From contig CAMCBT010000009.1 of assembly GCA_945873115.1 (NCBI GenBank), positions 1 through 51,166 of the forward strand: a stretch of 51,166 nucleotides of DNA, given 5' to 3'. The notes under the pieces were generated by a model. It did not search any database and was not told the origin of the DNA. It saw nothing but the letters and a program-made list of their open reading frames with translations. Positions 42,393-51,077 of the stretch are shown one piece after another. This stretch comes from an uncultured Mitsuokella sp. GTDB taxonomy: Bacteria; Bacillota; Negativicutes; Selenomonadales; Selenomonadaceae. Position numbers and translations under genes: made by a program. The stretch's first letter is position 1, and each line of letters opens with the position of its first letter.

Positions 42393-43577
42393 TCAGCGAT
42401 ATTCCTCTGCCAGCTGCTGGAAGAGGGGGAGGGATCTTTCGATGGTCTCTGTCTTGATGCAGTAGGCGGCCCGGAAGTAGCCGGGGCAGCCGAAGTCGGT
42501 GCCGGGAACCAGGAGGAGGCCGTATTTCTTCGCCCGCTCGCAGAAGGCGTAGTCATCCTCCTCCAGGGCCTTCGGGAAGAGGTAGAAGGCCCCCTGGGGC
42601 TGGACGCAGGTGAAGCCGGCGGCCTTCAGGCCGTCGTAGAGGAGCTTGCCGTTCTTTACGTAGGTGGAGATATCCGAGGGGCGCTCCGCCGTCCGGGAGA
42701 TGACGAGCTGCCAGAGGGAGGGTGCGTTGACATGGGTCAGCACCCTTGCTGCCCCTGCGATGGCACCGAAGACCTCGCCGAAGTCCGCCACCTCGTCCGG
42801 CACCACGATGTAGCCGATGCGCTCTCCGGCCAGCGAAAAGGACTTGCTGTAGGAGTAGCAGACGAGGGTATTGTGGTAGTATTTCGGGATATAGGGCACG
42901 GTGAAGCCATTATAGTCCAGCTCCCGATAGGGCTCGTCGGAGATGATGAAGATGGGATGGCCATACTCCTTCTCCTTCGCCGAGAGGATTTTTGCCAGGC
43001 GGGTGATGGTCTCCTCGGAGTAGATGGCACCGCTGGGGTTGTTCGGCGAGTTCACGATAACGGCCTTTGTATGGGGCGTGAGGAGGCTCTCGAAGGCCTC
43101 GAAGTCAATCTGCCAGTCCACGGGCCTTGCCGGCACCACCACGAGCTTTCCACCCACGGACTCCACGAAGCAGCGGTACTCCGGGAAGAAGGGGGCAAAG
43201 GTGATGAACTCATCCCCTTCTTCGCAGAGGGCCTTGAAGGAGATGGTGATGGCGGCGGCGGCACCCGCCGTGAAGAAGATGTTCTTTCCGGAATAGTTGA
43301 TACCGAAGCGCTTGTTGATGCTCCTTGCCACCGCCTCCCGGGCCTCGGGCTTGCCCGGGGCCACCGTATAGCCGTGAACCTCGGAGGGCACGCCGTTCTT
43401 CAGGATGTCGATGGCCGTGTCCCGGATAAAGTCTGGCGTCGGCACATTGGGATTGCCGAGGCTGAAGTCGAAGACGCTGTCCTCCCCCATCTCCGCGGCC
43501 CGCTTCCGACCGAATTCGAATATCGTGCGGATGGTGGATTTATGGGTACCGAGCTCATACATTTTGGAATTGACCAT
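42393..43577 (-). CDS. Class I/II PLP-dependent aminotransferase
   Basis: A 394-residue fold-type I aminotransferase. The PLP lysine lies in CYSYSKSFSLAGERIGYIVV (about 235-254), the cofactor aspartate in IISDEPYRELDY, and the asparagine in VNSPNNPSGAIYSEE (about 175-189). The substrate-carboxylate arginine is probably that in GYFRAAYC. It resembles the aspartate aminotransferase-like group with broad specificity, so the amino donor is uncertain. The ATG at 43577 follows GAGGT; an in-frame GTG 4 codons upstream overlaps that site. It has its own promoter and terminator. Confidence 0.9.
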   Translation of the reverse strand: MVNSKMYELGTHKSTIRTIFEFGRKRAAEMGEDSVFDFSLGNPNVPTPDFIRDTAIDILKNGVPSEVHGYTVAPGKPEAREAVARSINKRFGINYSGKNIFFTAGAAAAITISFKALCEEGDEFITFAPFFPEYRCFVESVGGKLVVVPARPVDWQIDFEAFESLLTPHTKAVIVNSPNNPSGAIYSEETITRLAKILSAKEKEYGHPIFIISDEPYRELDYNGFTVPYIPKYYHNTLVCYSYSKSFSLAGERIGYIVVPDEVADFGEVFGAIAGAARVLTHVNAPSLWQLVISRTAERPSDISTYVKNGKLLYDGLKAAGFTCVQPQGAFYLFPKALEEDDYAFCERAKKYGLLLVPGTDFGCPGYFRAAYCIKTETIERSLPLFQQLAEEYR

Positions 43578-43604
43578 ATTGCACCTCACAAATAGTTTTT
43601 CTCA

Positions 43605-43633
43605 AGAATATCACTAGACAGGATAAATGTAAA
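43605..43633 (-). promoter_or_regulatory. Promoter for the aminotransferase gene
   Basis: Minus-strand -35 TTTACA (43628-43633) and -10 TATTCT (43605-43610) with 17 bases between them, just beyond the ahbB terminator. Confidence 0.65.
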
Positions 43634-43642
43634 GCTGTAAAG

Positions 43643-43676
43643 AAAAAGCGAAGCGCAGGATTTGCAGCTTCGCTTC
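43643..43676 (-). terminator. Terminator after ahbB
   Basis: AAGCGAAGC and GCTTCGCTT form a 9-base-pair stem with a 12-base loop. On the minus strand the stem is followed by TTTTC and T-rich sequence. Confidence 0.85.
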
Positions 43677-43693
43677 TTTCATAATAAGCGGGC

Positions 43694-44197
43694 TCACGCT
43701 TCTGTAAAGTAGCGCATGCTCGTCTTTTTCCATTCCTTTTTCGTGTAGAGCATGGTGCGGTTTTTCACGCCCGTCTCCTTTGCGAGGGTTCCCACAATCT
43801 CCTCGCACTCCTCCCGGCTGGTGCCGTGGACCATGGTGTAGAGATTGTAGGGCCAGTTGGGGGCCGTATTGCGGTCGTAGCAATGGGATACATGGGGGCT
43901 TTCCGCCATCTGGTGGGCCACTCCGTCCAGCCTTTCGGCCGGCACCTCCCAGGCCACGAGGACGTTGGCCTTGAAGCCCACCTCCCGGTGGCGAAGCACC
44001 GCCCCCATCTTCCGAATCTTCTTTTCTGCCCACAGGGCCTCAACCCGGGCGAGAAACTCCTCCTCGGAGAGGCCACATTCCTCTGCGAGGGCCTTGTAGG
44101 GCTCCGCCACCAGGGGAAAGTCTCCCTGCAGGGCCCGGACGACCCTCCTGTCCAGCTCGTCGATTTCCTGACGCTTCTCCATGATGGGTGCCCTCAT
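43694..44197 (-). CDS. ahbB: Siroheme decarboxylase subunit AhbB
   Basis: A 167-residue protein with an Lrp/AsnC-like fold: an N-terminal helix-turn-helix remnant (about 12-60) and a ferredoxin-like AsnC domain (about 75-160). The segments IRKMGAVLRHREVGFKANVL and HCYDRNTAPNWPYNLYTMVH are the hallmarks of AhbA/AhbB and NirDLGH proteins, not of true amino-acid-responsive regulators. With AhbA it removes two acetate carboxyls from siroheme to give 12,18-didecarboxysiroheme in the alternative heme pathway. The start overlaps the ahbA stop (ATGA). Such genes are often mislabelled as Lrp regulators. ahbC and ahbD are not in the window. Confidence 0.85.
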   Translation of the reverse strand: MRAPIMEKRQEIDELDRRVVRALQGDFPLVAEPYKALAEECGLSEEEFLARVEALWAEKKIRKMGAVLRHREVGFKANVLVAWEVPAERLDGVAHQMAESPHVSHCYDRNTAPNWPYNLYTMVHGTSREECEEIVGTLAKETGVKNRTMLYTKKEWKKTSMRYFTEA

Positions 44198-44652
44198 GCC
44201 AGCTTGAACTGCACGTTTATCTTGTACTTGCGGTTCGCCCGGAGGTTCAGCATGGACTCCACGCCGTCAAGAGCGCGGATGCGGGCGAGAATACCCTTTT
44301 CTACCTCGGGGCTCGGGGTCAGGAGCGTGAACCAGAGGTTGTAGCCCCCCTCCCGCTCGTAGTTGTGGGTGGCGCCAGCGAGGGTGTTGATGGCCTTTGC
44401 CACCGGCTCTACCCTGTCCTCTCGAACCTTGAGTGCCACGAGGGTGCCCTCATAGCCCAGACGACTAGAGTTGAAGAAGGTGCCGATCCTGCGGAGATAT
44501 CCCTCCTTTTTGAGCTCCTTCAGCCTCTCCAGCACAACACTCTCCTCCGTCCCCAGCTCCTCGGCCAGCTTCTGAAAGGGTCGGCTGCAAACGGGAAGAT
44601 TCCCCTGCAAAAGATTGAGCAAGACTTTATCAAAGGATGTCAAGGCCTGCAT
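44194..44652 (-). CDS. ahbA: Siroheme decarboxylase subunit AhbA
   Basis: A 152-residue paralogue of AhbB with the same layout. YLRRIGTFFNSSRLGYEGTL (about 52-71) and AGATHNYEREGGYNLWFTLL (about 92-111) match the siroheme decarboxylase family. GGGAGGA lies 6 bases before the ATG at 44652; a longer frame from 44730 lacks a ribosome site and runs through the likely leader. It is first in a two-gene operon with ahbB. The product is expected to form a heterodimer with AhbB in the cytoplasm. Confidence 0.85.
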   Translation of the reverse strand: MQALTSFDKVLLNLLQGNLPVCSRPFQKLAEELGTEESVVLERLKELKKEGYLRRIGTFFNSSRLGYEGTLVALKVREDRVEPVAKAINTLAGATHNYEREGGYNLWFTLLTPSPEVEKGILARIRALDGVESMLNLRANRKYKINVQFKLA

Positions 44653-44702
44653 GCTGCTTCCTCCCTTATAGGCGGCAGGGCAGTGCCTCGCCGCGCTTCG
44701 AT

Positions 44703-44730
44703 ACAATACATAGCTGTGAATGCCTCTCAA
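44703..44730 (-). promoter_or_regulatory. Possible promoter for ahbA-ahbB
   Basis: Minus-strand -35 TTGAGA (44725-44730) and -10 TATTGT (44703-44708) with a 16-base spacer. Plausible but not strong. Confidence 0.45.
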
Positions 44731-44755
44731 AGTTGAAAGGGATTCACTTTTCTTT

Positions 44756-45379
44756 CTATTCTACCAAAGCGTCGGCTATTACGTCAAGTAAAAATGAACG
44801 ACCTTCATTTTTCAGGGAGGAATAGGGGAGCACAGACACCTCCGGCACACCCACGGCCCGCTTGATAGCGGCTATCTGCTTCTGCTGCTGGTTCTTCCCC
44901 ACCTTGTCCGATTTCGTGGCGATGAGAAGCACGGGAAGGCCATTTTCCAGCAGCCACTGGAACATCTCCACATCTGAGGCCATGGGCTCGTGGCGGATGT
45001 CGATGAGCTGACAGACGAAGGAGAGGCGTGGCGAATGGAGGAGATACTCCTCGATGAACTTCGCCCAGAGCTTCCGATTCGCCTTGCCGGTCCTCGCGTA
45101 GCCGTAGCCGGGGAGATCTACGAGATAGAACTCCTGCCGCTCGCCGCCGTCTGCCTTCAGACCCAGCTCATAGAAATTGATGGTTTGGGTCTTGCCGGGC
45201 TGGCTGGAGACTCGGGCCAGGTTCTTTACCCGGGTCAGGCTGTTGATGAGGGAGGATTTGCCCACATTCGACCGACCGATGAAGACGATTTCCGTCAGCT
45301 CCTTTTCCGGATACTGATCCTTTCGCACGGCGGAGGCCACATAGCGGCCCTGGGTGATGACGACCCGTTCCTTTTCCAT
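44756..45379 (-). CDS. engB: Ribosome-assembly GTPase EngB (YsxC/YihA)
   Basis: A 207-residue TrmE-Era-class GTPase needed for 50S assembly. G1 IGRSNVGKSSLINSLT (about 34-49), the G2 region PGKTQTINFYE, G3 DLPGYGYAR (about 87-95) and G4 TKSDK (about 155-159) are intact. The ATG at 45379 overlaps the lon stop, and an in-frame GTG just before it is the alternative; GGGAGG serves either. lon-engB adjacency is standard in Firmicutes. Confidence 0.95.
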   Translation of the reverse strand: MEKERVVITQGRYVASAVRKDQYPEKELTEIVFIGRSNVGKSSLINSLTRVKNLARVSSQPGKTQTINFYELGLKADGGERQEFYLVDLPGYGYARTGKANRKLWAKFIEEYLLHSPRLSFVCQLIDIRHEPMASDVEMFQWLLENGLPVLLIATKSDKVGKNQQQKQIAAIKRAVGVPEVSVLPYSSLKNEGRSFLLDVIADALVE

Positions 45380-47694
45380 CACTTCTTCCCTCCCGGCAAA
45401 AGCACCGTCTTCAGCACCTCGTCCATGTGGGCGACGGGGACGAATTCGAGCTTTTCCCGAACCTCCTCGGGGATATCCTCGATATCCCGCTCATTCTCCT
45501 TCGGCAGGATGATGGTCTTCATCCCCTCCCGGAAAGCGGCCAGGACCTTTTCCTTCAGGCCGCCGATGGGGAGCACATTGCCCCGGAGCGTTATCTCTCC
45601 CGTCATGGCCACGTCGCTACGGACCTTTCGGCCTGTTAGGGCCGATATCATGGCCGTGGCCATGGTGATGCCCGCCGAGGGGCCATCCTTCGGCACGGCT
45701 CCTTCCGGCAGATGGATATGGATGTCGTCCTTTTCGTAGAAGTCGGGATCAAGGCCAAGCTTCTCGGCCCGGCTGCGGATATAGGAGAGGCCGGCCTGGG
45801 CCGACTCCTGCATCACATCGCCCAGCTGGCCCGTGAGGATGAGCTTTCCCTTGCCCTTCAGCACCGTGACCTCCGTGGGCAGGATATCGCCCCCCACCTC
45901 CGTCCAGGCCATGCCCGTCACTACGCCCGCCTGAGGCTTCTTCTCCGCCTTCGTCTCCAGGAACTTCGGCCGGTCGAGAAAATCCGTCAGGTTCTTCTTC
46001 GTCACCTTGATGGGAGTCGTCTCCCCCTCCACGATTTTTCGGGCCGCCTTACGGCAGATGCGGCCGATTGTACGCTCCAGCTCCCGCACGCCGGCCTCCC
46101 GGGTGTACTCCTGGATGGCCTTCTCGATGACGCCGGCACCCAGGCTGATATCCTTCGCCTTCAGGCCGTTCTTCGTGCGCTGACGTGGCACAAGATATTC
46201 CTTTGCAATCTGGAGCTTCTCAAAAGAGGTGTAGCTGGCAAGGGTAATGATTTCCATCCGGTCCCGAAGGGGCCGGGGGATACTCCCGAGATTGTTCGCC
46301 GTCACAATCCAGAAGACCTTGGAGAGGTCAAAGGGGAGATCTACGAAGTGATCCTTGAAGGTGGAGTTCTGGGCCGGATCCAGCACCTCGAGGAGTGCCG
46401 CCGAGGGGTCTCCGGCGTACTCGGTGGCGAGCTTATCCACCTCGTCCAGTAGGAAGACCGGATTCTTCACTCCCACGGAGCGCAGGCCATCGATGATGCG
46501 GCCGGGCATTGCCCCCACGTAGGTGCGGCGATGGCCCCGGATCTCCGCCTCATCCCGGATACCGCCAAGGGAGGCCCGGACGAACTTGCGGCCCATGGCC
46601 CTGGCTACGGAAGTAGCCAGCGAGGTCTTTCCCACACCGGGGGGCCCCACGAGGCAGAGGATGGGCGCGCTCCTGTCCGTGGCCAGCTGGTGGACAGCCA
46701 GGTAGTCGAGGATGCGGTCCTTTACCTTCGTCAGGCCGTAGTGGTCGTGGTCCAGCACCTTCTTGGCCTTGGCTATATCGATGGTATCCTCCGTCATGGT
46801 GTTCCAAGGCAGCTCCAGCAGGCAGTCGAGATAGTTGCGGATGACCCCCACCTCGGTGCTCATGTTGCTCATGGACTCCAGACGATGAATCTCCCGCTCG
46901 ATGGCCTTTTGCACCTCCTCCGGGTAGTTCCCCTCCTTGAGCTTTTCCCGGTAGCGCTCGATTTCCTCCCCCTTGTCCTCCCCCAGCTCCTTGCGGATGG
47001 CCTTGATCTGCTCCCGTAGGTAGAAGTCCTTCTGGACCTTCTCCATCTGCTTGCGAACCCGCTCGCCGATTTTCTTCTCCACCTGGAGCATCTCCAGTTC
47101 CCGGGCCAAGACCTCGTAGAGCTTTTCGAGGCGCGAGCGCACGTTGATGCAGGAGAGAATCTCCTGACGCACCTCCAGCTTCAGGTTCAGGTGGCCGGCG
47201 ATGAGATCCGCCAGCCGCCCCGCATCGTCGAGGAGCGTCACGGAGACAAGCGTCTCCGGCGGTATCTTCCGGGAGGCCCGCACCCACTGCTCGAACTCGT
47301 GGACAACGGCCCGCATGAGGGCCTCCATGCCCATGGAGGTGTCGATTTCATCCGTATGGACGACAGCCTCCACCTCGTCGTAGGCCTCCGTGGCGTGGAT
47401 GGACTCGATGCTCACCCGTTTCAGTCCCTCGATGAGGACCCGCTCCGTGCCATCCGGCAGCTTCAAAATCTGCTTGATTTCCACAAGGGTGCCCACTTCA
47501 TAGAGATCCCCGGGTGCCGGGTCATCCTGCTCCGGATCCTTCTGGGCCGCCACCACCAGCTCCCGGTCCTTCACCATGGCCTGCTCCAGCGCCTCCTTCG
47601 AGCGCTGTCGACCCACATCGATATGCATGATCATATAGGGAAACACCATCATGCCGCGAAGGGGCACAAAGGGCAATGTCATGAGCTCTTCCAT
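45379..47694 (-). CDS. lon: ATP-dependent protease Lon
   Basis: A 771-residue LonA protease that degrades misfolded and regulatory proteins in the cytoplasm. The N-terminal substrate domain (about 1-200) leads to a coiled coil, the AAA+ module (Walker [21 protein letters not shown], near 350-370; Walker [12 protein letters not shown]) and the C-terminal protease with catalytic Ser in [12 protein letters not shown] (about 674) and Lys in [11 protein letters not shown] (about 716). GGGAGGATATAA precedes the ATG. The promoter and a dyad lie between the gene and an insertion sequence 113 bases upstream. Confidence 0.96.
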   Translation of the reverse strand: MEELMTLPFVPLRGMMVFPYMIMHIDVGRQRSKEALEQAMVKDRELVVAAQKDPEQDDPAPGDLYEVGTLVEIKQILKLPDGTERVLIEGLKRVSIESIHATEAYDEVEAVVHTDEIDTSMGMEALMRAVVHEFEQWVRASRKIPPETLVSVTLLDDAGRLADLIAGHLNLKLEVRQEILSCINVRSRLEKLYEVLARELEMLQVEKKIGERVRKQMEKVQKDFYLREQIKAIRKELGEDKGEEIERYREKLKEGNYPEEVQKAIEREIHRLESMSNMSTEVGVIRNYLDCLLELPWNTMTEDTIDIAKAKKVLDHDHYGLTKVKDRILDYLAVHQLATDRSAPILCLVGPPGVGKTSLATSVARAMGRKFVRASLGGIRDEAEIRGHRRTYVGAMPGRIIDGLRSVGVKNPVFLLDEVDKLATEYAGDPSAALLEVLDPAQNSTFKDHFVDLPFDLSKVFWIVTANNLGSIPRPLRDRMEIITLASYTSFEKLQIAKEYLVPRQRTKNGLKAKDISLGAGVIEKAIQEYTREAGVRELERTIGRICRKAARKIVEGETTPIKVTKKNLTDFLDRPKFLETKAEKKPQAGVVTGMAWTEVGGDILPTEVTVLKGKGKLILTGQLGDVMQESAQAGLSYIRSRAEKLGLDPDFYEKDDIHIHLPEGAVPKDGPSAGITMATAMISALTGRKVRSDVAMTGEITLRGNVLPIGGLKEKVLAAFREGMKTIILPKENERDIEDIPEEVREKLEFVPVAHMDEVLKTVLLPGGKK

Positions 47695-47724
47695 TTATAT
47701 CCTCCCGAAAGGACTACAAAAAAT

Positions 47725-47749
47725 TGGGTAGAATGTACAATCCTACCCA
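47725..47749. promoter_or_regulatory. 25-base dyad over the lon transcription start
   Basis: TGGGTAG (47725-47731) and CTACCCA (47743-47749) frame a nearly symmetric 25-base element next to the -10 box. On the minus strand a TTTTTT run at 47718-47723 follows, so for transcripts coming from the insertion sequence it is a terminator. For transcripts starting at the lon promoter the left arm would be mostly lost, which suggests a DNA operator. It does not match CIRCE or CtsR sites. Confidence 0.6.
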
Positions 47750-47777
47750 TTATAAACAATGTACAGATTTAGAGCAA
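47749..47777 (-). promoter_or_regulatory. lon promoter
   Basis: Minus-strand -35 TTGCTC (47772-47777) and a consensus -10 TATAAT (47749-47754) with a 17-base spacer. The predicted start near 47742 falls inside the dyad. Confidence 0.75.
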
Positions 47778-47806
47778 GGGAAAACCTTTTTCGGTTGTTT
47801 GTCAAT

Positions 47807-48962
47807 TGTAGGTTTGTTAATGACGTAAGACTGATAAAATCTATCAATTATTAGGCGTTTCCATAGATGTAATCCATAATATCGCCTTGGATTTTTGGAG
47901 CTTTTTTCGGATGAAATACAAGGGATAATGCCTTTTGCCGCTCTTTTGGGGAACCCCATCCAAGGACCTTCGAGGGAATGTCGTTCGAGCGTGTCAGATA
48001 ACGGCGCATCTGCAGGTTCAGATCATCCAATGAGTAGAAACGCAGATGATTGTAAAAACGCTCTTGATCATTCCTGTGGCTGCGTTCCACCTTGCCATTG
48101 TGACGTGGCGTTCTCGGACGAATCAACTTGTGCTCGATGCCTAGCTTTCTGCAAAGGGCATCCATAGGATGGATACGATCCGTCTTAGTGATGTGGGTGA
48201 ACTCCGCGCCGTTATCTGTCTGGATTATTTTCGGCAGATATCGGAAGAATGCGATTGCGCGGCGAATGAAATCGCAGGTAGAATAGCTGCTCTGCTCTTC
48301 ATAGGCATAGAGGAATCGTTTTCTGGAGGCTCTTCTATGACTGTGTACTGGTAGAATGACTTTCCATCTCTACCTGCATAGCAGGCCTTCGGAACGTACT
48401 TTACATCCATCTGCCACTTCGTGCCGATGGACGTTGGCGTATCGTAAGGCTGATGAATACGCTTCTTCTTCGTAGATACGGGCTTTTTGCGCAATCCAAG
48501 ACGCACGAAGAGCCGGTATAAAGAGAGGGGGTGGCGCGTATATCCGTGTTTACGCCTGAGCTTTCCATAGAGTTCGCAGGGGGTTATGTCAGGGTTTCGA
48601 CGGACAATGTTCAATACCCACATGATTTCTTCGTTGGTATGTGCTCCGGGATGTACGGTATGGGGGCGATGCGACCGGTCAGCGAGAGATTCTGGCGTAC
48701 CATCATAATGCTTGTTCCAGCGCATGAGAGAGGCTTTGGAAATCTTATAGCGGCGACAGACGAACTCGATATCCTTGGTCGAGCGATAGAGGGCGACGGA
48801 GTGAATACGCGTCCCAATTTCATGTGGCAAATAACGCTCCTGATGTGGTATGATAGACATGGCGATTGGATCTCCTTCTGTAGAAGTCTTTTACAAGCAA
48901 TATTCTATGGGATTCGGTCGCTTTTGTATATCCCTCCAGTCTCACATCTATTGTAAACCTAC
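47807..48962 (-). mobile_element. IS481-like insertion sequence, degenerate
   Basis: The element is bounded by inverted repeats that both begin TGTAGGTTT: 47807-47833 and, reversed, 48962-48936 (20 of 27 positions match). Length is 1156 bases. It carries one transposase gene on the minus strand. The ends follow the TGT...ACA rule of the family. The flanks (CAAT on the left, TCCC on the right) show no target duplication, so one side has probably been rearranged since insertion. Confidence 0.8.
47851..48860 (-). pseudogene. IS481-family transposase with a frameshift
   Basis: The N-terminal part (from ATG 48860) has a helix-turn-helix (CRRYKISKASLMRWNKHYDG) and reaches the first catalytic Asp in KWQMDVKYVP. 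The frame then breaks near 48320-48332: continuing needs a one-base shift, after which RKRFLYAYEEQSSYSTCDF, the second Asp in IQTDNGAEF and the Glu in NGKVERSHRNDQERFYNHL follow to the stop at 47851. The break is at GAAGAGCCTCC, not a slippery heptamer, so it looks like a one-base deletion rather than programmed frameshifting. Confidence 0.85.
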
Positions 48963-48992
48963 ATCCCCCCAGCCCTTCCGTATGTTCTGTCT

Positions 48993-49024
48993 CTTGACAA
49001 CTCCCGCCAAAGGGCGTAGTACAA
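48993..49024 (+). promoter_or_regulatory. Possible MerR-type promoter with 20-base spacer
   Basis: A consensus -35 TTGACA (48993-48998) and -10 TACAAT (49019-49024) are separated by 20 bases that contain an imperfect dyad (ACTCCCGCC, AAA, GGGCGTAGT). Long spacers with a central dyad are typical of MerR-controlled promoters. A perfect palindrome GGTCAGTGACC lies just after it (49031-49041), then AGGAGG (49071-49076) and GTG at 49087, but no intact gene follows. Confidence 0.45.
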
Positions 49025-49148
49025 TGACCACGGTCAGTGACCAGGGTCATGTAACACAAATAGCAAGACACAGGAGGAATTGCAATCGTGTTTATCTTGT
49101 CCATCGAAAATACCTTCCTGCCCAGTTTTTCTGTCTTCCATCAGTACT

Positions 49149-49619
49149 TTACTCAAATTCATATCTTCCTGATGCATTTTTTAGATTGGGTAGGACAATA
49201 TCATCATCCTTACCTGCGTATTGCGTATAAATTTTCGGCTGCAAGTCCTTAATGTCAACAAACCACTCATCAACATCGCCAACTAATAAATTTATCCTCT
49301 CCCAATCTGCATACAAGGACGTCTCTATCCTTCTCTTCCATAGCGGATCAGCCAATTTACAGACTTCGTGGATAAATTCAGCAGAGAGCAGAGGTTCACC
49401 ACCGCCAAAGACTATTCCGCCACCTGTCGTTTTGAAATAGATATCATCCTGACTCAAAATGCTAACGAGATTTTCCAGGGAATAGTATTTTCTTTCGGTA
49501 TCCTCGTCGTGGCAAATCCAGTTGGCGCAATACCGACATTGGAGCGGACACCCGTAAAAAGCAACCAATGTTGAACCCCCTGCACCGTCTGATGCCATTC
49601 GCAATCTGAAAATGGTCAT
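49149..49619 (-). pseudogene. Truncated radical SAM protein (activase-like)
   Basis: 156 residues from an ATG at 49619 with GGAGA upstream. The iron-sulfur motif FYGCPLQCRYCANW supplies CxxxCxxC (about 24-31), and TTGGGIVFGGGEPLLSAEF (about 62-80) is the usual SAM-binding GGEP segment. The layout resembles glycyl-radical-enzyme activases, which are about 240 residues or more; this one stops after KNASGRYEF, roughly two-thirds through the barrel. I infer a 3' truncation at about 49149. No partner glycyl radical enzyme is in the window. A naturally short family member is less likely. Confidence 0.65.
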
Positions 49620-49796
49620 TATTTCTCCGAGCATAATGCCTTTTCCAATCTGTAAGTAACATTTTAGTAGGTGCCTTGGAGGATTGCAACCCATACTTAT
49701 TACTACCAACAGCAATAAAATCCGAATTATGGCTTATATCCCGTTTGATGAACACTATAAACGAATGGTAAAATAAGACCATGAGGTGATGAGATA

Positions 49797-50089
49797 GTGT
49801 CCACGAAACAAAAGACCTATAGCAATGAATTTAAGGAAGAAGCAGTCAAGCGTGTAATGAGTGGCATTCCTGCCAGTCAAGTAGCTCGTGACTGGATATA
49901 AATGTAAATTCGCTTTATACCTGGAAGCAGCGGTACATGAAGCATCCAGAGCAGCCTTTTGTCGGCAGCGGGAAACTCCATAAAGAAGACGAAGAGAAAC
50001 GTCAGTTTCGTCAACGCATCAAAGAACTTGAGCAGGAGAATGAATTCTTAAAAAAAGCGAGTGTCTTCTTCGCCAAGAACCTAAAGTAA
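49797..50089 (+). pseudogene. IS3-family OrfA with a frameshift
   Basis: GTG at 49797 follows GAGGTG. The helix-turn-helix part (YSNEFKEEAVKRVMSGIPAS) ends prematurely at TAA near 49901. Restoring one base near 49892 continues it as DINVNSLYTWKQRYMKHPEQ and on to the coiled-coil end IKELEQENEFLKKASVFFAK, stopping at 50089. A one-base deletion is the simplest explanation. Confidence 0.8.
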
Positions 50090-50955
50090 TCAGATATTTG
50101 TACATAGAGGCTAACCGCGGCAAATATCCGATTGCGAAGATGGCAAAATAGGCCAATGTGTCCAAGAGCGGTTATTACGCTTGGCATCGGCGACGGCCCA
50201 GTCAACGCGACATTGCCAATGACGAACTACTGAGCAAGATGCGCGAATTGCATAAGATAACACACGAATCTTATGATCCCAAGCGCATGGCAGCACAGAT
50301 AAGCAAAGACACGGGCAAACCCGTGAACCACAAACGTGTAGAGCGTATCATGCGCGAAAACGGCCTGCATACCAAGTATCGTCGTAAATACAAGACGACG
50401 ACCTATTCCGGCCATAAACTACCCGTAGCCAAGAATGTTTTGAATCGTCAATTTGAGGCATCGCATCCAGGTGAGAAAATGGTCAGCGACATTACATACA
50501 TACCAACTGACGAAGGTTGGCTGTATCTGGCTGGCGTCATTGACTTGTTCGGTCGCAAGGTAGTAGGCATAGCCATGGGAGTACGTATGACGAAGCAACT
50601 GGTTGTTGATGCGCTACAGGATGCCGTCAACAACAGTGGCAACGTTGAAGGATGCATATTACATTCCGACCGCGGCAGTCAGTACTGCTCACTGCAGTAC
50701 CAACAGATGGCCAGAGCAAACGGCTTTGTTAGCAGCATGAGCCGCAAAGGGAATTGCTGGGACAACGCTCCAATGGAGAGTTTCTGGGGCAGCATCAAGC
50801 AGGAATGGTTAGATGGTCAGCAATTCAGGACGCATTCTGAGGCAAAGTCTGCAATTTTCGAGTATATCTGGATTTTTTACAATCGCCAGCGAATCCATTC
50901 GGCTAATGGCTACCGTACACCAGAGGCATACTACAATGAGCACCGAGTCGCCTAG
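50053..50955 (+). pseudogene. IS3-family OrfB transposase with an amber codon
   Basis: In the frame reached by -1 slippage at the A7G run, the protein reads KVIRYLYIEANRGKYPIAKM and then meets TAG at 50149-50151, where related proteins would be expected to have Trp. Beyond it the integrase core is complete: Asp in EKMVSDITYIPTDEGW, Asp in ILHSDRGSQYCSLQY, Glu in NCWDNAPMESFWGSIKQEW, and a normal end at 50955. A GTG at 50158 could start a shortened product without the N-terminal part. Confidence 0.85.
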
Positions 50956-51077
50956 AACATCTTCTCAAGGAGATTAGCCGTTATCTAGTCGCTACAGTTG
51001 CACCCCATAAGGATCCGGAAAGGTATGTAAAACCAAACAATTTTAAGATTTAAAGAGTTTCCTTTCGTTTAAAGAGT

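Larger units (their letters stand above)
49797..50955 (+). mobile_element. IS3-family insertion sequence, degenerate
   Basis: The element has the two-frame IS3 layout: orfA with a leucine-zipper end, an A7G slippery run at 50050-50057, and orfB with a DDE integrase core. I could not fix the terminal inverted repeats; the true ends probably lie within about 60 bases outside the given range. Both reading frames are damaged. Confidence 0.8.

Noticed and set aside
43694..44652. Reading the two AsnC-like genes as ordinary Lrp regulators
   Set aside because: The HCYDRNTAPNWPYNLY and ATHNYEREGGYNLW segments are specific to siroheme decarboxylases.
47695..47806. CIRCE (HrcA) or CtsR site before lon
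   Set aside because: Neither TTAGCACTC/GAGTGCTAA nor tandem GGTCAAA-type repeats are present; the dyad there is different.
48225..48354. Programmed frameshifting in the IS481-like transposase
   Set aside because: No slippery heptamer occurs at the break and this family normally uses a single frame, so a one-base deletion is simpler.
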